Below the pieces are notes generated by a model that did not search any database, had not been told where the DNA came from, and worked only from the letters and a program-made list of their open reading frames with translations. DNA of 64,000 bases from Sabethes cyaneus (taxonomy: Eukaryota > Arthropoda > Insecta > Diptera > Culicidae). The DNA lies in NCBI RefSeq assembly GCF_943734655.1, contig NC_071355.1, forward strand, positions 223,881,527 through 223,945,526. Direction: 5' to 3'. Both the position numbers and the translations under genes were made by a program. The first letter of the stretch is position 1. Every line of letters starts with the position of its first letter. Positions 1-12,400 of the stretch are shown piece after piece.

Positions 1-394
1 CGAAAGGCTGATTTTTTTCGGAATGCCTAAGTAACTATTCAATAAAAAACTTGAATTGGCAAGTAGTTAACAAATAACTTTAATCAAACAAAAAACCAAA
101 ATAAGCAACACAACTATTTACTATAGAATATAGATGATTGATGGTTTAGGCGCAAATGAACTTCGTAGTAAATGTTTCCTAGATGATTCAGGGAGACTGT
201 GCGCCGGTGATCTGCCGTCGGAAGCGCCGGTCGCTGTAGGGTGCAACCCCCCTGCAGAAACCACTTCTATTCAGATACATGCACTTTCCTAGGTTTACTG
301 ACTAGTAGGGATTATCCCTTAGTTAAGTCCGAACACGAGCGATAGCGAGTAAGGACTGTATGTACACCACGTTTTTGCAGGTTGAAGGCCGTGA

Positions 395-538
395 ATATTT
401 TCGGCCGAATATGACGTTCGGCCTTTTGTGATTCCGCTAGTCGTGATTCGGCCATTAGATATATTATGCCATCTATAATTTCGGCCATTTGTGTTTCGGT
501 CATTCGTGATTCGGCCATTTGTGTTTCGAATATTCGTA
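395..538. repeat. short tandem repeat, about 15-bp unit
   Basis: Imperfect tandem copies of a unit resembling ttcggccatttgtgt / ttcggtcattcgtga occur back to back, densest at 478-530. An open frame across them on the minus strand only repeats MAESR-like peptides and is a by-product of the repeat. No gene is supported. Confidence 0.7.
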
Positions 539-539
539 G

Positions 540-2110
540 GTAATCAGTTGAAAGGACGCCAAAACAGTGACAAACCAACCAAATCATGACAAAAAAAAAC
601 ATTTAAATGTGTCAAAAGTGCGCCAAGCAAGCAAAAATACGACAACAAAAATGTTACCTATACAACAGAAAGACGACGAAAATCTACGAAATGATACTAT
701 AAAGACAACATTTATGTTGTCTTGACAACAAACAATATAACGAAAAAGTGGCAAAAAAAGTAAGCAAATGGACACAAAAAACTCCAAAGCGTTAAGAAAA
801 GACGCTGAAAAGATGACCAAAAAGTGAAGATGAGACGACAAAATGACAACCAAATGACATCACAAAAAAGACGACAAAAACGGCAAATTGCCGACGAAAA
901 AAGCGACAAGTGCCAAAAACAGACGTCAAAAATATGATAGAGAGATGATAAAAGGATGCCGAATATGAAGAAAAAACAAAAAAAAAATTGACAAAACGAC
1001 GGCGAAAAAACGTCGAAAAAAAAAACAATAATAAGATAATGAAACGACGACGAAAGAACAACGAAAAATAGCAAATAAATGATTAAAAGATGACAAAAAG
1101 GCGGGGTAAATATGGCCAAAAGAGCGAAAAAAGACAACAAAAATACAATAGAGTGATGACAAAAAGACGACGAAAAAACGCCAAAACAATGTCAAAAAAT
1201 AACACAACAAAAAACGACAACGACAATACGCCAGAACCGCAACAAAAATATATGAGAGGTTAAAAACATACAAAAAACGACGAATAGATATTGAATACAC
1301 GACATAAAGATGACACAGGAACGACGAAAAGCCAACCAAACCAAAAAACAACAAACAGGACGACGAAAAATAATGACAATAATGAAATAAAATAATGACA
1401 AAAAACGAAAAAAAGATCACAAATAGCAACAAAAAAGACGACAAATACGGCAGAAAGCCGAAACAATAAAAATGCTAAAAACAGAATGCTAAAAAACGAC
1501 GATAATGCATCATCAGAAGTCGGCTAAAAACTTCAAAAGACGATAGAAATACGTTTATCGAGAGGTGACAGAAAACAAAGAAACTGAAGATGAGACAACA
1601 AAAAAGACTGATAAAATTTGTTAAAGAAACGGTAAGATGATGAATAGAAAGCAAATAGGCGACGAAAACCCGATAAAAAGACCACGGAAAGATGACGAAA
1701 AATTGACAAGTAAACGAACAGACGATGTAGAACAGATGGAAGACGACAAAATACGATGAAAATACGCCGCAAAATGCCGAAGAAGTGAAAAAAAAATGCC
1801 AAAGAAGATGTTGAAAATAAGGAACGCTACAAAAGACAAAAATTACAACAAATCGCTGGAAAGAGACCAAAAGACGATGCGAAGATGGCAAAAAGCCTGT
1901 TAAAAGATGTTAAAAAGAACGAAAAACGACTAACAGATATTGCAAAGACAACAGCAAAACCACTAAAAGATGACAATAGAAGTCGATAGAGTACAAATAA
2001 TAAAAAAGACGAAAAACAAGCAACAAAAAGACGGAAAAACAAAGGCGAAAGGCATGAAAGACGGGAAAACAAAAGCGAAAGACAAATAATGAAAGATCAA
2101 GAACAAAAAT
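540..2110. repeat. degenerate purine-rich array (GACGACAAAA-like)
   Basis: About 1.5 kb of strongly strand-asymmetric sequence made of drifting copies of units such as gacgacaaaaa, gatgacaaaaag and gaaaaacgac. Pyrimidines are rare on the + strand. Many overlapping minus-strand reading frames run through it, all rich in Phe, Leu, Ser and Val, which is what the complement of an A/G-rich repeat gives in any frame. I read it as an old minisatellite, not coding DNA. Confidence 0.75.
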
Positions 2111-5100
2111 CAAGAGTAAGCGTCCTTGAATGATTCAGGTCAAATACCAAATGTATCACGAATGGCTCTGTTTCAAAAAAGTATATCAATTTTCTGAGAA
2201 TACAACCAAGAACAATATTTATAAAACAAACGCGATAAAAAGTAATCACACGTCTAGGTGGGTGCAAAAAGAAGCTCTTACTTACCTACTTACTTATATA
2301 TCCATGTCCACCGGTCCGGTAGAACAAAGGGATAAAATCAGAGATCAGTTATAAAACTGTGCAGCGGTTGGCCTGCAGAATGGTAATGTGATGAGTCCCA
2401 AAAGAAAATTCTGTTGTTTGGTATCCCCTTAATCAAGAGCAAATATGTATAAACTTGAAACACTGCCCCAATAAATTTCAATACTTATATGTTGCAAGCT
2501 CACAAACAAGCTGCAAAGGATTCCGAGCACGTTGAAAATGTATGTTCTTTCATATAGTTATTTTGCTGTATAAATAATCACCAGCGGCATGCATAAATTT
2601 TATTACCCGCTAGTGTTTTCGGCAATAAGTGCATCCGACTGGCTTTATGAATGAACTCTCTGAAACGTAACTCTTGAGCACTAGATTGGCAATGAAATGT
2701 TTTAGTTTTATGTATTTAATCAACAATTGTGAATAAGTTAGTAGGAGTGGAATAGGAAACTATTAAAATGAGCTCAGGCTCAATTTACATAGCAGAATCG
2801 AACAACATCTATTCCATTAAAAATCCAATTTAAATTTTGACAAAATACATAGGAATAACCGATTCCAACGAAAAGCAATATAGTGCTTTAAGGGTTTAAC
2901 CCGTGATTGAAGACCGTGTGGTTCTCACTCGATAATGGGGGCAGTATAAATGCAAAACATCATTTGAGAAACACCGGCAAAGACGTCAGTTATTCACGAT
3001 ACTTATCAGACATACTGCATAATACGTTGGCTAGATATCGATCGGGAAATAAGGAAGTTTGATGGTTATGGCCTTTCTTGAAGTACTTTGTTTTTTCACT
3101 TGCCACACTGCCTATTAGTGGCGATGAATCAGACCGCCATGCAGCGCTTCAGAAACATTGAATCAACCTTGAACTTTGACAAAACCTTACGTAAATCAAT
3201 ATGCTTCGATTAGTGTAGTTCGTCAAAATGAACGAACATGGTAGAGTGGTGCCCACTGGAGTTGGCTTTGAGGCTCAACCGCTGGGGTTTATCAAATTGA
3301 ATTTTTCAAAGAAATCCTTAAAATAAAACAAACGCATTCAATAACCACCTAATTGGTCTCAGTGCCAAGTGCTTTTCAGCATACACAATCACTGTAATAT
3401 CGAACAATATGGTTTGATTTTTTAAGGTAATATGATTTCACATTTTATTTTCACCTGGACAACAATACGCTCCATTTGCTATTTATGAATTCACAAGTTG
3501 AGTACTAATTATTAAAATGAACCAATATTTTCATCCGTTCTCCATTGCATCACAATTTTTATTTCCCATGCAGTTAACGATTGAGTTGTCGATGATCACC
3601 GTTCCATGGCCACGTTTCACGGCTTTCCAATATAATAAATCATATACCCAGCGAAGCTAAACTGGATCATAAAAAGGCCGCAATTACGATGAAATCAGGG
3701 TATAGAAAACGCGAAAGGCCACCATCGGTTAGAATCAATAAAAATGAGAACCGTTAACCGTGCTCGGGCCAGCCGCATCCTAAATGTATCATCGAAAAAA
3801 AAACGTCCTCCGGTAGCACTCATTGTCAGGCACCAAAAAAAAATCCGTGTCGCAAGGAAGCTTCCCGCTGGTATTCGCCCCGCCGCGGCAATCGGTGTTA
3901 GGTACCGATGTTAGGATGTTCTGAAAAAAGGGGCAGCCATAACCACAACTTATATAACTTTATTGAAATGTGGTTTGCTTTAGGAGAGTTGTGCAAAGTT
4001 AATTGCATCTAATCCGTAGATCTTTCTGTTTTCAAAAATAGCTGGGCAGTAGTTATAGGTACATTTCAACCGCATTTTTTAGAATATTTTTAATGAAAGT
4101 GTCATGAAAAAAGGTTTAATTACCAAAGCTGTGAGCTACAAGGTTTGAATTATTCCGTGTGTTTATACTGGAGCGAAAATAAATTAAATTAATATAAGTT
4201 TTACCGTACCTGGAAGGCTTTCTGCAAGCCTGAGCCTATGTTCAGTGAAACAAAATTATTCCTTTATTTAGCAATATTCTAGCTTTTTCTTAATAGGGAT
4301 AACAAAAACCGGGGAAATGCGACAGCCACAGTTTGGATGTGGCATATTGTATGAGTACAGACAGAAATTGTTTACACGGCTGGTCTGGGTCCCACATAGA
4401 AGCAATGTTTATACTCCAGTATACGTACATTATTAGTGTCCTTCACGGATGACAAACAAGCTTTTCCTTTATGGTGATGTTGTTTTTCTATGACATGTCT
4501 CTATATGGTATGTTTTTAGCTGTTTTCGAAAGAGTCTTATTCTTTCACGAGTTTAGATCATATTACAGATCTAACGTCACCATTGTAAAAATGTTTCGTT
4601 TAGTCAAAATTGTACACATGACCAGTACCAGTATAAAACAAAGTTCTATTGAAACAGACTGCGCACCAGTGGGACAAATACCTGTCATTTTGTGTTGACA
4701 ATAATTACTGAAATGGTCAAATCTGCTGAATCATGTCGAATGAATTTCGTGAAGTCTACAGGTATCTATGTTTCATCACAAGATAATTATGAACGATTAT
4801 AAGTTAACAAAAACGAAAATCGTAGAGTAATCAAGCATTAATTAACAAATTGTTTGTGATCACCTTAGAAAGACGGAAAAGATTAACAAAATTGTGAGAC
4901 GGGCAGACACAAAAACACGAACTAAGTAAAATATTACCTCGACAAGAAATCTTTTCATAATCGGCAATGTTATGTCTGTGAAAAAAAAAATCTTTCGATT
5001 TCTCGATTTTCAACGATAAACAACGTGTTCTCTGAAAGAGGAAAAAAAAGGTAATCGTAATGACAATCCATTTTCCGGTTGGCCTTATCAGCACTGTTGC

Positions 5101-6054
5101 ACTGCTACCGTACCGAGTATCGCCCACTCGGACGAAAGCACCATCATAGGAAACATAAAGGTTGTTTGTCTGATTCGACTATTTGGCACATTTTCTGTTT
5201 CGGAACTGAAGCGGCGAAAATGACATCAATGCGAAATGAATTAGATATTTCGATGTCATACCGAACTACCTATATCGTACTTTTGGTCGTTTGCTGTCGT
5301 CGAATGAGGAGGTGGTCTAGTTTTTTTTTGCGAATGCAACGGAATGGAACCGCGATCACAGTAGAAAATATCGGCGACAACGATAGTATCTCGTTCAAGA
5401 GTGCTTGCATATTTATAAGAAGCTCTGTGTTTGGAATTTAAATCCTTCTGGTACCATGATAAATAAAGACTACTTTCTAGTGTAAACTTAGATATTCAAA
5501 ATTTTAAATGCAGAATATTTGGGTCAAATTTGTAAAATTAAAATCGTAAAAATATATACAAATATATGCTAAAAGTGAATTTTTAAAAATTTAATTTCAG
5601 ATCATCGTGACTGCGCTTGTGAGAGGAAATGAAAGTAGAATTGCACCAGAATATTAACAACACCTCGTCGCCACATTTTTGGATTGTAAGTATATTTAGT
5701 TAGTCAAAATGGCATTACTTTGGCTAAGCTACAGTGTTATATTGATTTATTTACTATCCGTAATAATTATTAAACCATATTCTATATCAAAAGAGTTATT
5801 TTTGAGCGTCTCGGTAGAAACTCAAATATTCAATATTTAATGCCTCGCACACACAATATGCACTATAACATACTTCCTAACACGAATTATTCATTGCAGT
5901 GAATAGGCATCTTTTGCACCAGCTATTTCCCACTTGATTAATAGCCAAATTTCACTTGCATTCCTTCTTGCAGCTTACTTTTATTCTTCTATGTGCCCTT
6001 TACAATCGGCCTTAGTATACGAGTAACCACAATGACGTCATTGTCATTGTACCA
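2111..6054. other. intergenic sequence, no gene recognised
   Basis: Mostly AT-rich unique sequence. At 2276-2350 a (CTTA)n-like tract is followed by sequence resembling the 3' end of the LINE at 7750-8367, so this may be a badly decayed LINE tail. A GC-richer patch at about 3680-3925 stands out but has no convincing frame. The 120-codon frame at 5079-5441 (+) has no recognisable motif and sits opposite another open frame; I do not support it as a gene. Confidence 0.5.
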
Positions 6055-7735
6055 TTATTTCAAGAGCAACAAGTGAAAAGGGCCTATGTGCAAAGGAGAC
6101 TCCGCCAAAAATAGTCCGCAACAGCTTTCGTTCAAATACAGCACGTATCTCTTCCGTAAGCAATAGTACTGTCTCAACTCCGTACTTTGTAGAGGAGTGC
6201 CGGTCTGATTAGCGTTTTGTACATCGTCAGCTTTGTGCAGCGGCGTATGCTCTTTGATCGAAGCGTCTTGTGAAAGGGAAAGTAGGCTACGTCCAGTTTG
6301 AATGCGTCGTCGAATCTCCTTACTCGTATTATTGTCGGCGGTGACCAGAGATCCCAAATATACGAACTCATCAAGCACTTCCAGTTCATAACCGTAAATA
6401 GTCACTATCTGTGGGAGACCAAACGTTATTTTCTCTGAGGCCTCTTCCTACCATATATTTGTTTTTCAACGCAATGATTTGCAACCCAATCCTCCTAGCT
6501 TCCGTTTTTAGTCTGGCGTAGATTGCCTCCGCCGTCCCAAGGTTTCTAGTAATGATGTCGAGTTCGTCTGCAAAGGCTAGGAGTTGGTTACTCTTGCTGA
6601 AGATTGTTCCTCTCGTTTCGATGTCCGCTTACCGGATCACACATTCATCAGCAATATTGAATAACAGAATAGTCCATCCCCTAATCGCAACTCTCTGCGC
6701 GATTCGAAACGATTCGAGAATGCTCCCGAAACGCGCACATAGCAAGCATCACTCGCTCTAAGGTACTTTTGATCAACCGCGTTAGTTTGTCCGGAAAACC
6801 GTACTCGTGTATTATCTGCCATAACTGTTCGCGTTTAACTGTATCGTATGCTGCCCTTTAATCCACAAAAATATGATGCGCGGGCACGTTGTACCTACTC
6901 CCGACATTTCTGGAGGATTGGTTGGAGAGTAGAATACAGCCCTATTGATACTGCCCCACGAATTCTCCTGCTATTGGAGATAGACGACGCAACAAAATCT
7001 GGGAGAGCACCTTGAAGGCGGCGTTGGCAAGCCTAATGCTGCGGTAATTACAGCAATGTAGCCGATCGGTAGTTTCTCCTCCTCCCAAATCCTTGAAATT
7101 ATCCAGTGAAGTGCCGTTGCTAACGGTTCTTGGCCATTTTTGTAGACTTCTGCCGGAAGTTGGTCCTTTCCGACGGCTCTGTTATTCTCTAGCTGCCCGG
7201 TTTCTCTTTCAGATCAGCAGCCGGCACACTATTGTCGTTTGTAGGCTCTTAGGTTAAATTGCGTTGCGTCTCCTTCTGTTATATCGCCGTTGGGATGCTC
7301 ATCGAAGAACTGCTTCCTCCGGCCGACAACCTCGCGCTCGTTTGTGATTAGATCCCTTCCCTCGTCCCTACATATGTCAGGTTTAAGTCTGTAGCCCTTA
7401 CGAGTTTGGTTTGCCATTTCATAGAACTTACGCATCTCATTAGCTCGGAATAGTTGTTCTAGCTCTTCACGATCCCTGTCCTTCTGGCGCTTTTTCCTCC
7501 ACAGGATCGTGGTCAACTCATTTCGCGCTCGTCGATACTTGGCCAAATTGTTCCTCGTGGCAATACTTAGATAATTTTTCCAAACTCTTTTTTTCTCTCT
7601 CCATCGTTTGTTGGCATTCCCCGTCAAGGAAATACGGAGGATAATCGCTTGACGTGAATCCGGGGCTGCTTGGAGCATCCACCATCTCACTATACGAAAC
7701 CCGTTTATGGAGTTTGACCGCAGACTGCCTTTCAT
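6055..7735 (-). pseudogene. dead LINE (non-LTR retrotransposon) reverse-transcriptase region
   Basis: Read on the minus strand, frameshifted pieces of one LINE ORF2 appear in order. The first is the linker before the RT domain (7735-7229, with phrases such as EELEQLFRANEMRKFYEM and ITNEREVVGR). RT segments follow (around 6822-6637, RLGDGLFC, equivalent to the RQGD.LSC block). The FADD-type box comes next (about 6590-6557, read as LAFADELDII). Last is the post-RT block (6405-6300, LEVLDEFVYLGSLVTADN). The second catalytic Asp of the FADD box reads Glu, and stops and frameshifts break the frame, so the copy is inactive. The N-terminal endonuclease is not recognisable upstream. The clade is uncertain. 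Confidence 0.8.
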
Positions 7736-7749
7736 TTTTACGCACTATA

Positions 7750-8367
7750 CTTACTTACTTACTTACTTAGGTGGCTAGCCGTCCTAAGACAAGGCCCGTT
7801 GAACAAAGTTTCTCCATGTAACTCGGTTGAGGGCTACCGCTATCCAATTCCTCGGACACCGCGTACTCTCCGTCAGATCTCGCTCCACCTTGGTCTAACC
7901 ATCTTGCTCGCTGCGCTCCTGGTCGTCTTGTTCCTACCGGATTTGAGGCGAACACCATCTTTGCAGGGTAGTTGTCCGGCATTCTTGCAACATGCCCTGC
8001 CCATCGTATCCGTCCAGCTTTAGCCATCTTCTGGATACTGGGTTCGCCATAGAGCTGTGCGAGTTCATGGTTCATCCTCCGCCTCCATACTCCGTTCTCC
8101 TGTACGCCGCCGAAGAGCGCTCTTAGCACTCGTCGTTCGAAAATTCCGAGCACTCGCAGGTCCTCCTTGAGGATTCGTCCATGTTTCGTGCCCGTAGAGA
8201 ACAACCGGTCTAATAAGCGTCCTGTACAGGGTGCACTTTGTACGGGGACTTAGTCTACTCGACCGCAATTGCTTGTGGAGCCCATAGTAAACACGACTTC
8301 CGCTGAAAATACGCCTCCGAATCTCACGGCTGGTATCATTGTCCATTTTTTGTTTGTTGTTCCATTT
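7750..8367 (-). mobile_element. 5'-truncated LINE insertion with target-site duplication
   Basis: A separate copy of a related LINE, holding only the C-terminal part of ORF2 on the minus strand. 8346-8200 reads NDTSREIRRRIFSG and TLIRPVVLYGHETWT; 8204-7767 reads RIRWAGHVARMPDNYP. At its 3' end (left side) is a simple tail of about five CTTA units (7750-7769; TAAG on the element strand). The flanks 7735-7749 and 8368-8382 are the same 15-mer, tttttaYgcactata, with one mismatch, which is a typical target-site duplication. The copy is frameshifted and cannot be functional. Confidence 0.85.
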
Positions 8368-8382
8368 TTTTTATGCACTATA

Positions 8383-8981
8383 GGTCCTTTAGTGCTTGGA
8401 CCTTTTGCGCTTATGTTTGGCGATGCAGTTTTCGTCAACCGTTACCGGTTGCTCTGCTCAAGAGGTCACTGTTGCCGGTCGAAAGAACTAATGGCCAAAC
8501 TAAGGGCCAGGAAACTCCTGGTCTCTTCCTGTGTGTATCTCTCTCAGTGAAGAAGTTACAGTTTGTGTCGCCTTCTTTGTGCATTCGAGAGCCGCTTGAG
8601 CGCAACACGACACCACTTTGGTGCCCCAACGTCTTCTGGCCGCGTTTCCGGAAAGATACGACCCTCCCTCTACCCATTCTGTGAACTGAGTACATGGGAA
8701 TCGTCAATGAGACTGAAGGTTCTCCATACAACTAGTCGCTGCTGTTGAGGTTGAAGCAATCGTCCAGCTCCTGCTTCTCCGTACGATTGCAATTACGCGA
8801 TTCCTTAGGAACGCGGCCGGTGCCAGCATAATTAAAATTTTTGTTTTAAAGAGATTTATAAAAAGTCCCACGAGATACTATAGAGAAAGAAAAGTGCACC
8901 GGATCAGAGCTCTACAGAGATTAGTCATTTGCAGGCGAAGAGTCTAAACCATCCAGCATAGCTGGATAAGAGACTTAAGAT
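8383..8981. other. unassigned stretch between LINE and hAT-type element
   Basis: GC-richer sequence with overlapping open frames on both strands (8373-8748), none with recognisable motifs. It may be residue of an older transposon. No gene is supported. Confidence 0.35.
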
Positions 8982-9429
8982 CAGGGCCCGACAACGTCAC
9001 CTTCAATTGCATAGCGTCACTTAACAATGAAGCAGTGAAGCTTCGGTTTCAACAGAAGCAGCACCGCTTCAGTTTCAAACTAGCTTCAGTCAGCGTCAGC
9101 GAAACGGGGTTCACTTCATCATGACTATCGGTTTCAACTTTTCATTTGTACTTTTCTATCAAATATTCAGAAGAAGGCCAGCAACTTTGAATGCAAATGA
9201 CTTGAATTTGAGTAGCATTTCCTGTAATGCAACGCATATTGAAGTTAACCTAGCCAATGTCGACAAATCGTGCCTGACTTTCTGCCGTCGTCGAGTGAAA
9301 TGGCCACCAACTTCAACTGAAGCTTGCTTGAAACGTTCTGTTCAACAAATGAAGCAAGTCACTTCATGTATGACGCGAGGGTAAGAGAAAGTCAGTTTCA
9401 TTTATTTGTTTCGACGGTGCCGGGCCCTG
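8982..9429. mobile_element. non-autonomous hAT-type element (MITE)
   Basis: A 448-bp unit with terminal inverted repeats. The left end is CAGGGCCCGACAACGTC and the reverse complement of the right end is CAGGGCCCGGCACCGTC (15 of 17 identical). The flanks are an exact 8-bp duplication, cttaagat, at 8974-8981 and 9430-9437. A CAGGG terminus with 8-bp duplications is typical of the hAT superfamily. The interior is rich in gaagc/gcttc motifs in both orientations. The internal 87-codon frame (9121-9384) resembles no transposase, so mobility would need a transposase in trans. Confidence 0.85.
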
Positions 9430-9437
9430 CTTAAGAT

Positions 9438-12400
9438 CACTATACTCAAATTCTCGCAACTCCATCAACAAGCGTACCGACGTAGAAGGCCTCAACCATA
9501 CATACTCAGGATTATTAGCTTCTCTTAAATCCACCAACACCCCTTTACCATAGCACTATAGCCAGATATTCAAACATAAAATACCAGGTACAATAAGTGG
9601 ACGTTAGACCGACAGTGCAAAGAAAAACCAAATCGTGACAATTTAACTTAACAGACAGGAAAACAGATGTGCAACAAAAATAACTTAGGACATGTTACCT
9701 TAACTAAACAAAGACAATTGACAAAGGACAGAAAGTATTGTACGTATAAAATTAAAAATTAACAAAATTTGTAACAAATCTAACACCCAACGTATCGTAG
9801 AAATCCTTGATAAAGACTACAAAATATAGTCGAAACGTCGGAGAAAGTACAAAATCTGCTCTGATTTATTAAGACTGACAGCCGATAAAAATAAAATAGA
9901 TCACTATACGTATAAAATAGACCGCGAGGTTCTGACAGTGCGCATTACCCAGCCTATCATTTGCCAAAATCATTTATCCAGCCAAACAATTTATGCAATA
10001 CTTTGCATCGTAATGCATAATCATAATCTTGCATTTTTGCATTTGCAAAAGTCTACCTGTACATCAATGCATTTCAGTTGATGACTTCAAGATCAAAAAT
10101 ATCATGGTAAAGTCGAATGAGTTGCATGCGTGTGGTCTGAAGGTGGTAAAATTTAGCATTTGTGTTTTGCTTTAATAAAAGCTTAATACTTAATACTTTA
10201 ATGCCTCTAAATCTTATATCATGACAAAAATTACTAAATAACTAAATTAGTCATAACTATTTTGTTTTTCAATGTATTTTTTTTAGATTTTCTATAATCC
10301 CAGTATTCCTTAAAGAACCGTAACATGGCTTTTCGACGTGATTTTGTCAAATTTTTGAAATTTGTTTGAAACATGTTAATTTTTTGAAACAGTTCATTAC
10401 TAAAATACTGTGGTATTGTTTTTTTAGGATGTTAGCTACGTCAAAACCTTTGTTAGGTCAAAGGTTTCCGTAAGAATTCAATTTTTTTGCAGAATCGAAC
10501 ACATCTATTTCACAGCTTTCACGTCAGTATACCTGTTGAATGATACCAGAACCAAATTTGGGAGATTTATTCACAAAATCAAATGTTACAAAAATGATAT
10601 GTTGCAAAACTGCAAGGGGCGGGGGAAGGCTACATCAATGTGAATTTTTTTCAGTTTAATTACTGTCACGAAAATGAAAAAAAAAACAAGTTGATAAGAT
10701 AAAAAGCTGCAAATTGTTTCACTTCTTACTTACTTCTCTAATAGTTATTTAATTTAAAAAAAACTGCATTCTAGAGATGTATTAAATATATTTAATACGC
10801 ATTTCGTAAGAACAGCAATGTTAACAATGTAAACTTCAATTTCGAAAACGAAGTTTGAGGCAAGTAATTTACTTTTCAAGAGCAATAAACATATATAAAC
10901 CTGTGAAAAACCAACATGTTTCTTTAAAACCATGCCATTACTCCGATTTAAAACAGATTTTTCACAAGAACGTGGTCACTTACGCGGCTTTAAATCCATA
11001 GCGAAGCCATAGAATTATTAACCTGCAAAAACTACGCTTGTTATGCAGAGTGCATTATTAAACTGCACAATGCGGAGACAGACGTAATGACCACCGTGCA
11101 GACTCGACGCTATGTTTTATCATAAACCAGCCAGAAAACCGCAATTGTCAGCATCGCTGCGATTACCGGCGTCATCATGACCGTGAGTGCATCCAACTAA
11201 CCCCCGACGATGAACTGTTGTAAGCTTGTATGCCAACACTTGTACTCGTATTCGTATGATGCATCAGTGCAGCGCTGCGACCGCACACGGAACAGCTATA
11301 TCCACATCCATATCTGTTACCAGAGAGAATAAACGAAGCTACGTTAATAAACAGTTAGCCAATCCATTGGCTGGCAAGTTGGCACAAATCTGTATGCATC
11401 GTTTCCTTTATGACATGCGAAGGCTCCGCACTGCAGAATAAACTTCAGCCATTTGAGGGCAACAGTGCGCAATAGTGTGCCGATTCGAATAATAGAGAGA
11501 ACAATATTTCCAATGATAATATTTGTCTATCAAAGAATCGCTGCGAATTGGGGTTAAATCATATCGTACCGATTCTGCCGGTGGTTCAACCAAATTTGAT
11601 TTAGAAATAGTTAGCTAGTAGGTAATTTATTCAATTTAGATTTAAATTATAATGTGTGCTGATGTCAGTGAGATAACAACATAGTTAACCCTGCGCTGCC
11701 ATAGGAAATTTTTCAAAGGAGGCGCATGGTATTAGACAGTATACTCTCATGCGTATGCTATATTTTGTCGAAAACCAAATCAAAACTTGCTATTTATTTT
11801 GTCCCAGAAGACACATATTATTCCGTCTTGCCAAAGTTAGTTTTATGCACCATTTACTAAATAAACCATGTCTCTTCTGCTTCACTTTTCCAGGGTGCAA
11901 TCTGGTGTACGTTGGCAGTCATCATATTCGGTGCAGTGGCAGTGATTTCATGTTGGATAAAAAGATGCAGGTAATAATACTGGTAATAAACATACTTTCC
12001 GCAGTAAAGCCGTTTCACAGCTTCAACTCTGTCCTGCTCCGTCGGGTGGTTGGTACGGAAACCAACCACATTTGCAGTATACAGTGTTTGTTCTGGCTGT
12101 ACGGCAAAATATGCCAACTAATACCGTAGATTGCTTCTATTTTTAGAACTGTAAAGATTGCGATAATGCGTTTTCCCCTTGAAGCAGTAATGGAGGCGGA
12201 GCGTTTTTTGTTCTTTTTCGTCTTATTGCGCTGTAATAGATTGAAATATACTAAACGGTACTAATAATCAAGTGGGTAAACTAACAAATCAATGTCTAAC
12301 TTTAAAAAAATTGCCGTAATTAATTCGAATTTCAAATCGTACGTAGACTATAATAGCCAACAGAGCAAGTCAGTGCTATCAATTAGTGTCGAGCAGTTTA

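Noticed and set aside
712..2113. Several minus-strand frames of 67-172 codons rich in Phe/Leu/Val
   Set aside because: Produced by the complement of a purine-rich degenerate repeat; all frames look alike and none has start context or domain.
5079..5441. 120-codon frame
   Set aside because: No recognisable motif, hydrophobic/Arg mixture without pattern, and an overlapping frame on the opposite strand.
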